A program made the position numbers and the translations under genes. The notes under the pieces are model-generated. The model had not been told where the DNA came from, did not search any database, and saw only the letters and a program-made list of their open reading frames with translations. A stretch of DNA of 34,792 nucleotides. Origin: Peptococcaceae bacterium (GTDB taxonomy: Bacteria > Bacillota > Peptococcia > DRI-13 > UBA5745). Shown here one piece after another: positions 26,101 to 32,514 of this stretch; positions within the stretch are counted from its first letter, which is position 1, and each line of letters begins with the position of its first letter. Where the stretch lies: contig JAISDE010000011.1 of NCBI GenBank assembly GCA_031265035.1, positions 1 through 34,792 on the forward strand, in the 5' to 3' direction.

Positions 26101-26415
26101 GGCGGCGAATCCTTCATGGCCTCGCTCTCCCTTGCCCTCGGCCTGTCCGATGTGGTGCAGCAAAGCGCGGGCGGCATCCGCCTGGACGCTATGTTTATTG
26201 ATGAGGGCTTCGGTTCCCTGGACGCCGATGTTTTGGAGCTGGCCGTCAGGACGCTGGCCGAGATGGCGGGGGCCGACAGGATTATCGGCATTATTTCCCA
26301 TGTGGCCGAGTTGCGGGAGCGGATTGACAAGAAAATCCTGGTCGAGAAAACCCCCGCCGGCAGCAGGATAAGCCAGATGCCGGAAAATTTTATCCAATGG
26401 CAAAGCCCAGAATGA
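23188..26415 (+). CDS. sbcC: Exonuclease SbcC (Rad50-like) with CPVC zinc hook and heptad-repeat insertion
   Basis: Walker A GETGAGKTTIFDAISFALFG, hook CPVC (24646-24657), LSGGESFMASLSLALGLSDVVQ, MFIDEGFGSLD; ATGA overlap with sbcD. Confidence 0.96.
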   Translation: MKPIKLTMSAFGSYADTQTIDFTKLGASGLYLIAGETGAGKTTIFDAISFALFGKASGAGRDYAGILRSDFAAANARTYVELDFAVGDKIYGIRRSLRRTGQEVVLTLPEGGTLSGDRNSREKIAEIVGLDREQFAQIVMIAQNDFLRFLQSGTEERLRILRRIFGTEALRRFQERLKERARRESEKRELIIRDFDRYEVDVYKREEQFAAWEAQAEADRERLAATEGRLAECDKSKQNLAAALAIAEELSKKFDDLAASRLALAEHVGQAGEIELLRRRAARGEIALRQVKPLADEAARAAANHAAALVELTAAREGEAAALAASERAERAVSALPPLAEAQARCAALVRAWEAAQEKLKKLERLRVSRDEIVARQTALAGERAELAAADQTLRELPVIADKQSAYDRLTRALEDSESGLARLTALRGDLAGIQGKAGELRAAQGDFEAGNAAFVVASDRREAVEEAFLRNQAGILAQGLVAGAPCPVCGATNHPAPAALAAGDVTEAKLKKARDDREKAERKREAQAAVCAALKTATDTLTGRFNADLSALIPDLSALIPDLSALIPDLSALIPDLSALIPDLSAPASDPPPSAPVPALPALVNDLSVLAPDFVPDQAAGLLDGKIRAVEAVVKELARRQGAAQKELAAIGIKSEDARKKRERLVPRVAALQSEIDTLRQRFGGDLQELAPDTDWETTAAGLERLFVSAGNEAKGSASKKQAGEKDLAELAKNWETGTKRRNDTAAAAKAATALSVERSANAGKRERLRDEAAAQYQAALRERDFADEAAYAAALITEAELAAFTRRVMEYGQKSERLERDIKRLAGETAAKERPDAEKLKAGFAAASAQWAALSESRDEIKANLLKIDSGLRELRRAAADFERVEKGYAAAKQLADTANGRLDFETYAQTAYFERVLSAANQRLRLMSQGRYTLLRKTEGGDGRKRSGLEIEALDIYTGKARPANSLSGGESFMASLSLALGLSDVVQQSAGGIRLDAMFIDEGFGSLDADVLELAVRTLAEMAGADRIIGIISHVAELRERIDKKILVEKTPAGSRISQMPENFIQWQSPE
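24832..24950 (+). repeat. 21-bp in-frame tandem repeat (5+ units; 42-bp higher-order unit) encoding DLSALIP
   Basis: GACCTGTCGGCGCTGATCCCG / GATCTGTCAGCGCTGATTCCC alternating. Confidence 0.95.
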
Positions 26416-26429
26416 CGGGCGGGGGAGTG

Positions 26430-27815
26430 TCAGGCTTCCGGGAGCGTTACCGTAAACCGGCTGCCTTTGCCGCCCTCGCTGGCCGCCGCGACCGCGCCGC
26501 CGTGGGCCGCGACGATTGATTTCACTATGGCCAGCCCAATCCCGGCGCCGCCGGTACCCCGGCCCCGGGATTTGTCGGCGCGGTAGAAACGCTCAAAGAT
26601 AAATGGCAAATCGCTCTCCGGTATGCCGACGCCGTCGTCACTGACCTCAATAACGCCGATACCCGCGCCGCGGTGGACGGAAACCTCTATGTGGCCGTCG
26701 GCGGGGGTATATTTCACGGCGTTGGATAACAGATTTGTCACTACCTGCGCCAGCCTGTCCTTGTCGGCCAGCGCCGCGACAGGCGCGCCGCCCACCGTCA
26801 GCTTTACCCCCCGCTGGCTCGCCGCCGCCTCCCAGGCGGGGGCGACATTACGGACGACCTCCAGAAGGTCAACCGGGGCCAAATTCAGCCGGGAACTGTC
26901 GCTGTCGGCCTTGGCCAACCGGGCCAAATCGTTGACGAGGGAGCCAAGGCGCAGGACTTCCTCCCGGCAGCTTTGCAGTCGTTCCTTGGTGGGCTGCCAC
27001 AGGCCCTCGATCATGGCGTCCAAATGGGCGCCTACCGAGGTCAGGGGTGTCCGAAGCTCATGGGCGACATCGGCGGTCAGGCGCTGCCGCAGCTTTTCCT
27101 GTTCCGCCAGCGCTTCCGACAAGTAATTGATCGCCGACACAAGGTCGGAGAGCTCCCTGGTGTCAGTCTCATTCTCCAGTCGCGCGGCGTAGTCGCCTTT
27201 TGAGATGCGCCTGGCGGCCTCGGCCGTTTTGGCGAGGGGGCGCGTTATGCGGCGGGCCAGGAATAATCCCGCCCCGACGGCGACGGCGGCGGCGGCGATC
27301 CCGATGTAAACCAAAATGGTATTGAGCGCCTTGATAAAGCGAAAATCAGTTTCGCTGTAGAAATAAGGCCCGTAGTAATTGATGACGACAGCGCCCAGCC
27401 TTTGCCCGCCATGCTCCAGCTCAAAGGTGTGCGCGGTAAAATCGCCGGATTTTTTGGCTATATCCATACGAACGGTGATCTCCGACATAATCTGCCCGCA
27501 AAGGGACATATCGTGATTCTCGGCGTCCCAAATAATATCGCCGTCGCTGTCGTAAATTTTCAGGATATAGCCGTCATAAAGGGAGTACATGCCCAGGGCG
27601 TGAATGTATTCCAGGTTCCAGGCGCCGGTGGACCCGTCCCATTGCCCGCTCAGGTCGGCGGCGATATTTCTGCTACGGGCCGTTTCCTGCGCCTCGATAT
27701 AAGCCTCAAATTGCCTATTGATAACCAGATTGGCGAAAACGCTCACCAGGGCGATGACCAGCAGCACCGCCAGAAGGATCGTCAGTGACAGCCGCGCTCT
27801 CAGGCTATGCCTCAT
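26430..27815 (-). CDS. Sensor histidine kinase (HAMP-HisKA-HATPase, BaeS-like)
   Basis: LTADVAHELRTPLTSVGAHLD, NLLSNAVKYTPADG, VSDDGVGIPESDLPFIFERFYRADKSR, GIGLAIVKSIVAAHGG. Confidence 0.94.
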   Translation of the reverse strand: MRHSLRARLSLTILLAVLLVIALVSVFANLVINRQFEAYIEAQETARSRNIAADLSGQWDGSTGAWNLEYIHALGMYSLYDGYILKIYDSDGDIIWDAENHDMSLCGQIMSEITVRMDIAKKSGDFTAHTFELEHGGQRLGAVVINYYGPYFYSETDFRFIKALNTILVYIGIAAAAVAVGAGLFLARRITRPLAKTAEAARRISKGDYAARLENETDTRELSDLVSAINYLSEALAEQEKLRQRLTADVAHELRTPLTSVGAHLDAMIEGLWQPTKERLQSCREEVLRLGSLVNDLARLAKADSDSSRLNLAPVDLLEVVRNVAPAWEAAASQRGVKLTVGGAPVAALADKDRLAQVVTNLLSNAVKYTPADGHIEVSVHRGAGIGVIEVSDDGVGIPESDLPFIFERFYRADKSRGRGTGGAGIGLAIVKSIVAAHGGAVAAASEGGKGSRFTVTLPEA

Positions 27816-28506
27816 TGCCGCCTCCCCCAAATTTGTAGCCCAGGCGATGGGCTGTCAGCACATAAACGGGATTTTTTGGGTCGTCCTCAATTTTCTGTCG
27901 CAGATTTTTTATGTGGCTGTCCACGGCGCGATCGTAGCCGTCGAAATCGCCGCCGAGAGCGGCGGCGATCAGCTCGTCCCGGGAGAATACCTTGCCGGGG
28001 TATTTCACGAGGGCGGCCAGTATTTTTAACTCGCTGGCCGTCAGCCCGGCGTCGCTGCCGTTTTTCTTGACCGCGCCCCGCTCAAAATCGGCGGTCAGGT
28101 CGCCGCCCCGCCAGGAGCTGCGGACGGTCAGCGGTACCAGGTCGCTGGCCGAGCGCCGGAGCAGGGCTTCCGCGCGGGCAAATAGCTCTTTTAGGCTGAA
28201 CGGCTTGGTCAGGTAATCGTCCGCGCCGATGCCCAGACCGTTCAGGAGGTCATTTTCCTCTACCTTGGCGGTCAGCATGATGATCGGGACGCGGGAATGG
28301 CGGCGAACCTCGCGGCAGACTTCCTCGCCGGAAATATCCGGCAGCATCAGGTCGAGCACAATCAGCGACAGGTTTTCCCTGCCGCTGATTGTCACGGCCT
28401 CCCGACCGCTGGCCGCGGTGAATACGTTGAAGCCCTTGCTCTCAAACAGAGCGGAAACGACCTCAAGGATCTTGGGCTCGTCGTCCACCGCGAGCATATT
28501 TCTCAT
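27805..28506 (-). CDS. OmpR-family response regulator
   Basis: MLAVDDEPKILEVV, LIVLDLMLPDISGEEVC, winged-helix GYDRAVDSHIKNLRQKIEDDPKNPVYVLTAHRLGYKF. Confidence 0.95.
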   Translation of the reverse strand: MRNMLAVDDEPKILEVVSALFESKGFNVFTAASGREAVTISGRENLSLIVLDLMLPDISGEEVCREVRRHSRVPIIMLTAKVEENDLLNGLGIGADDYLTKPFSLKELFARAEALLRRSASDLVPLTVRSSWRGGDLTADFERGAVKKNGSDAGLTASELKILAALVKYPGKVFSRDELIAAALGGDFDGYDRAVDSHIKNLRQKIEDDPKNPVYVLTAHRLGYKFGGGGNEA

Positions 28507-28706
28507 ACATCGTAGCCTTCCTCGGCTATCGCGGCCTTGATCGCCTCAAGGGTGACTTTGGCCGGGTCATACTTTACCTCGGCGGCGCCGTCCCGCAGGG
28601 AAACTTTTACCCCGGCGACGCCAGCCAGCCCGCTCACCGCGTTGGTCACCGCCTTGACGCAGTGCTCACAGGACATACCGCCTACTTTCAGGGTTGTGTT
28701 GGTCAT
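28503..28706 (-). CDS. copZ: Copper chaperone CopZ-like, heavy-metal-associated (HMA) domain
   Basis: VGGMSCEHCVKAVTNAVSGLAGV...; 67 aa; 4-nt ATGA overlap with response regulator. Confidence 0.88.
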   Translation of the reverse strand: MTNTTLKVGGMSCEHCVKAVTNAVSGLAGVAGVKVSLRDGAAEVKYDPAKVTLEAIKAAIAEEGYDV

Positions 28707-28751
28707 TTAATCCGCCTCCTCGCTTAAATACTCATTATGTTATTTAAATGT

Positions 28752-28790
28752 TTGTTATGCCAGATCAAATGATTGTTATGCCAGATCAAA
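28752..28790. repeat. 18-bp direct repeat x2 (period 21 bp) spanning lipoprotein stop codon
   Basis: TTGTTATGCCAGATCAAA at 28752-28769 and 28773-28790. Confidence 0.9.
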
Positions 28791-29471
28791 GGGCTTGAGC
28801 AGCTTGTCTACCTCGGCCGGCTTGCCATTGGCGTGCACAGTGACTTGGGCTAGCGTCCAGCCGGCGACGGCGCTGGGATCAACCCCCGCCGCGATCCACG
28901 GCTCAGGCGCCAGCGCGAAGACGATGTCCTTGTCGTTGGCGCTCAGATCCTTCGCCCACTCAAAGAGATTGCCGCCGCCAAGGCTGACGCCGTAGTGGTC
29001 AAGGGCGGCGTGATAGCCGACAGCGCCGCCGTAAAGCCTGACGATTTGCTCGTAGGAGGATAGCGGCGTCGCCTCGCCCTGGTAACGCGGCTCAATGTCG
29101 CCGAGCTTCGTCCCGGTGATCAGCTTGCCGTCGCTATAGACGACGCCGGCGGGTAGCTTGTCAGGGTCAAGCCCCGCGTCGAGAAAGGGCGCGGCGTCGA
29201 ACTCCAGCATCACGTCGTAGAGCGGGCTTTTGCTGTAGTCCTCGCTCCAGATGAATCTGGCCGAGCCGTCCGGGGCGCTCAACGACCAGCCGCCATGCCT
29301 CTCGTCCGGGGCGACATTTTCCGGCGCCGCCCGCAGCGCCGCGTCAAAGGAGGCGGCGGAGCCGGCGCCAATCACGTCCAGCCGCTGGACGAGGCTAGAG
29401 CAAGAGGTGAGGGCCAGGGTCAGGAGCGCTCCCAGAGCGAGGGGGAGAAGGGGTCTTGGCAGTTTTATCAT
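28776..29471 (-). CDS. Lipoprotein of unknown function in copper locus
   Basis: MIKLPRPLLPLALGALLTLALTSCSS lipobox; two related segments APFLDAGLDPDKL... and EPWIAAGVDPSAV.... Confidence 0.75.
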   Translation of the reverse strand: MIKLPRPLLPLALGALLTLALTSCSSLVQRLDVIGAGSAASFDAALRAAPENVAPDERHGGWSLSAPDGSARFIWSEDYSKSPLYDVMLEFDAAPFLDAGLDPDKLPAGVVYSDGKLITGTKLGDIEPRYQGEATPLSSYEQIVRLYGGAVGYHAALDHYGVSLGGGNLFEWAKDLSANDKDIVFALAPEPWIAAGVDPSAVAGWTLAQVTVHANGKPAEVDKLLKPFDLA

Positions 29472-29589
29472 CGCGATTTTCTCCTTAACGGTAAAGCTTA
29501 TTAACGGCAACAGTAGAGTTTAATCAACGGTCGGGAATTTTGACGGGGCCGCCTCGGCGGCTGGGCTTGCTCGCGTCTGAGCCGTCGCC

Positions 29590-31896
29590 TCAGCGGCTGG
29601 GCTTGAACCGTTTCAGGCGCAGCGCGTTGGTCAAAACGGACACAGAGCTAAGGCTCATGGCGGCGGCGGCGAAAATCGGGTTGAGCAGGGGACCGCCCAG
29701 CAGATACAGAACGCCCGCCGCCAGGGGGATGCCGATAGTATTGTAGCCGAAGGCCCAAAACAGGTTCTGCTTGATATTGCGGATAGTGCGCTTGGAGAGC
29801 TGCAGAGCCGTCGGGACATCCATCAGGTCGCTGCGCATCAGCACAATATCGGCGCTTTCCATGGCCACATCCGTGCCGCTGCCGATGGCGACGCCGATAT
29901 CCGCCTGGGCCAGCGCCGGCGCGTCGTTGATACCGTCGCCCACCATGGCGACCTTGTTGCCCTCGGCCTGCAGCTTCCTGACCTCGCTGGATTTATCCCC
30001 CGGTAGCACCTCGGCCAGCACCCGATCGATCCCTACCTGCCGCGCGACCCAGTCCGCGGTTTTTTGGTTGTCGCCGGTAATCATGGCCACCTCGACGCCC
30101 ATTTTGTGCAGGCTCTCTATAGCGGCCCGGCTGGAGGGCTTCATCACGTCGGCTACCGCGACGATTCCAGCTAAAGCGCCGTCCACGGCCACATACATCG
30201 GCGTTTTGCCTTCCCCGGACAGCCGGTCGGAATCCGCCGCCAGCGAACCAAGAGAAATCCCCCGCTCATCCATCAATTGACGGTTGCCGGCCAGGACGCC
30301 CCGGCCGTCAATCCTCGCCTCGATGCCCCGGCCGGTAATAGAGACGAAATCCGTCGCCGGCAGCAGCTCAAGCCCTTTGGCCCGCGCCCCCAGCACGATT
30401 GCCTGGCCCAGGGGATGCTCCGAGGCGTTTTCCGCCGAGGCCGTCAGCCGCAGCAGGCTGTCGGCGGGCATGGCCGCCGCTGGCAGCACATCAGTGACAG
30501 ACGGCTTGCCCTCGGTGATGGTGCCGGTCTTGTCGAAAACGATAATGTTTACTTTATGAGCGGTTTCCAGCGCCTCGCCGCCCTTGATCAGGATGCCGTT
30601 TTCCGCGCCTTTGCCCGTGCCGACCATGATCGCTGTGGGGGTGGCCAGGCCCAGGGCGCAGGGGCAGGCGATGACCAGTACCGAAATAAAGATGGTCAGG
30701 GCGAAAGACAGATCCCGGGTACCGATAAACCACGCTATGCCCGCGGCGGCGGCGATAGCGCACACGATAGGCACGAAGACGCCGGAGACTTTGTCGGCCA
30801 GGGCCGCGATAGGCGCCTTGGAGCCTTGCGCGTCCTCCACCAGCTGGATAATCCGCGCCAGGGCGGTGTCTGCCCCGATTTTTTCCGCCTTGAACCTGAC
30901 CGCGCCGGTGGTGTTGATCGTGGCGGCGTAAACCTTGCTGCCCTCGGTTTTGTCGACGGGCATACTCTCCCCTGTCAGCATGGACTCGTCTATGGCGGTA
31001 TGCCCCGCCAGGACGACGCCGTCCACGGGGATTTTGCCGCCGGGCCGCACGGCCACAATGTCGCCGATCTCCACGTCGTCAATGGGGATTTCCTTTTCCT
31101 CGCCGTCAACGATGATTGTGGCGGTCTTGGGCGCCAGCCCCATCAATTTTTTGATAGCCTCGTTGGTGCGCCCTTTTGATACCGCCTCCAGCGATTTGCC
31201 CAACAGGATCAGGGTAATAATCACGCCGGCTGTCTCAAAGTAGAGGAAGTCTACCGCCATAAAGCCGCCGGTCGCTATCTGAAAGATGTTGTAAACGCTG
31301 TAAACGACAGCCGAGGTCGTGCCTATAGCGATCAGGCTGTCCATATTGGGGGCGCGCCGCCAAAGGGCGGTGAAGCCTACGGTGTAAAATTTGTAGCCCA
31401 CGCCGATGACGGGGAGGACGAGGGCCAGCTCCGCCAGGCCATAGATCAGCGGATAGCGCATCGGGTCAAGCAAGGCGGGGAAGGGCAGCCGGACGAAGGT
31501 GATCATCGGCGCCCTCGCGATATACAGGAGAGGCAGGGAGAAGACGGCCGAGATGATGAATTTTGTCCACATGACCCGGATTTCCTTTTGCTTGCGCGCC
31601 CTGTCCTCGTCCGCGGCCCCGATCCCCGTATTGCTCAAGGCCTTGTAGCCCGCCTTCTCAATGGCCGCCTTGATGGCGGCGGCCCGGACTTTAGACGGGT
31701 CATAGATGACTGTCGCTTTTTCGGTGGCGTAGTTTACCGAGGCGCTGGCCACGCCGTCAAGCTTGCGTATCGCCCTTTCCACCCGCTGGGCGCAGGCGGC
31801 GCAGCTCATTCCCCCAACGGGGATCGTGAGTCCGCCCCCCGCTGCCGCCGGGACTGGCTCAATTTTTGTAAGGTTTTCCCTGGTGTCGTTATCCAT
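29590..31896 (-). CDS. copA: Cu(+)-translocating P-type ATPase with one N-terminal HMA domain
   Basis: GGMSCAACAQRVERAIRKLDGV; CPCALGLATPTAIMVGTGKGAENGILIKGGEALE; FDKTGTITEGKP; MVGDGINDAPALAQADIGVAIGSGTDVA. Confidence 0.96.
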   Translation of the reverse strand: MDNDTRENLTKIEPVPAAAGGGLTIPVGGMSCAACAQRVERAIRKLDGVASASVNYATEKATVIYDPSKVRAAAIKAAIEKAGYKALSNTGIGAADEDRARKQKEIRVMWTKFIISAVFSLPLLYIARAPMITFVRLPFPALLDPMRYPLIYGLAELALVLPVIGVGYKFYTVGFTALWRRAPNMDSLIAIGTTSAVVYSVYNIFQIATGGFMAVDFLYFETAGVIITLILLGKSLEAVSKGRTNEAIKKLMGLAPKTATIIVDGEEKEIPIDDVEIGDIVAVRPGGKIPVDGVVLAGHTAIDESMLTGESMPVDKTEGSKVYAATINTTGAVRFKAEKIGADTALARIIQLVEDAQGSKAPIAALADKVSGVFVPIVCAIAAAAGIAWFIGTRDLSFALTIFISVLVIACPCALGLATPTAIMVGTGKGAENGILIKGGEALETAHKVNIIVFDKTGTITEGKPSVTDVLPAAAMPADSLLRLTASAENASEHPLGQAIVLGARAKGLELLPATDFVSITGRGIEARIDGRGVLAGNRQLMDERGISLGSLAADSDRLSGEGKTPMYVAVDGALAGIVAVADVMKPSSRAAIESLHKMGVEVAMITGDNQKTADWVARQVGIDRVLAEVLPGDKSSEVRKLQAEGNKVAMVGDGINDAPALAQADIGVAIGSGTDVAMESADIVLMRSDLMDVPTALQLSKRTIRNIKQNLFWAFGYNTIGIPLAAGVLYLLGGPLLNPIFAAAAMSLSSVSVLTNALRLKRFKPSR

Positions 31897-31911
31897 ATCG
31901 CAAATCACCTC

Positions 31912-31960
31912 GCCGGGTTTATTTTCTGTGCCGGGTTTACCTGCCGGGTTTATTTTCTGT
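31912..31960. repeat. 18-bp direct repeat upstream of copA
   Basis: GCCGGGTTTATTTTCTGT at 31912-31929 and 31943-31960, with partial GCCGGGTTTA at 31930. Confidence 0.88.
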
Positions 31961-31987
31961 CAACCGCCGTAACGCCGCCCGCCTGTC

Positions 31988-32016
31988 TTGACATCGCTTT
32001 GGGTCGGTACTATTAT
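31988..32016 (+). promoter_or_regulatory. Sigma70-type promoter for HxlR-family gene
   Basis: TTGACA (31988-31993), 17-bp spacer, TATTAT (32011-32016). Confidence 0.7.
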
Positions 32017-32070
32017 TCTATCTGTAATTATCAATATTTCAAGTACGCACTTAATTGTGCAATACTATCA

Positions 32071-32115
32071 AAAAGGATACCATTAAAAAGGATACTGTCG
32101 AAAAGGATATTGTCG
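32071..32115. repeat. 15-bp tandem repeat x3 in 5' leader of HxlR-family gene
   Basis: AAAAGGATACCATTA / AAAAGGATACTGTCG / AAAAGGATATTGTCG. Confidence 0.88.
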
Positions 32116-32148
32116 GAGGTCGGGAAAAAATGGGGGGAGGCCAGAAAA

Positions 32149-32514
32149 ATGACCTGTGAGTGTGTCGGTGTCAATTGTCCCGTTGACGCCACCCTGCGCC
32201 TGATTGGCGGGAAATACAAATCCCTTATTCTTTGGCATCTGGTGGGCGGCCCGCTGCGCCACGGCGAGCTTCACAGGCTGATCCCGCAGGCGACGCCGAA
32301 AATGTTGACCCAGCAGCTGAGGGAGTTAGAGAGGGACAAACTGCTTTTCCGCCAGGTTTACCCTGTCGTGCCGCCCAAAGTGGAGTACGGGCTGACCGAC
32401 CTGGGCCTGAGCCTGAAGCCCATACTTGCCGCCATGTATGATTGGGGCGAGGCGCATCTGCGGCGCAACGGCCTCACGGCTAATTGCTCAATGGCAAAGG
32501 CTCTACCACAGTGA
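32149..32514 (+). CDS. HxlR-family winged-helix transcriptional regulator
   Basis: ECVGVNCPVDATLRLIGGKYKSLILWHLVGGPLRHGELHRLIPQATPKMLTQQLRELERDKLLFRQVYPVVPPKVEYGLTDLG; ATG 32149 preceded by GGGGGGAGG. Confidence 0.93.
   Translation: MTCECVGVNCPVDATLRLIGGKYKSLILWHLVGGPLRHGELHRLIPQATPKMLTQQLRELERDKLLFRQVYPVVPPKVEYGLTDLGLSLKPILAAMYDWGEAHLRRNGLTANCSMAKALPQ

Noticed and set aside
30277-31179. 300-aa plus-strand ORF
   Set aside because: Antisense of copA, which has all P-type ATPase motifs.
31912-31993. Minus-strand copA promoter with TTGACA near 31970
   Set aside because: A TTGACA-like hexamer exists on the minus strand but the -10 region at 17-bp spacing (GTAAAC) is weak; not enough to call.
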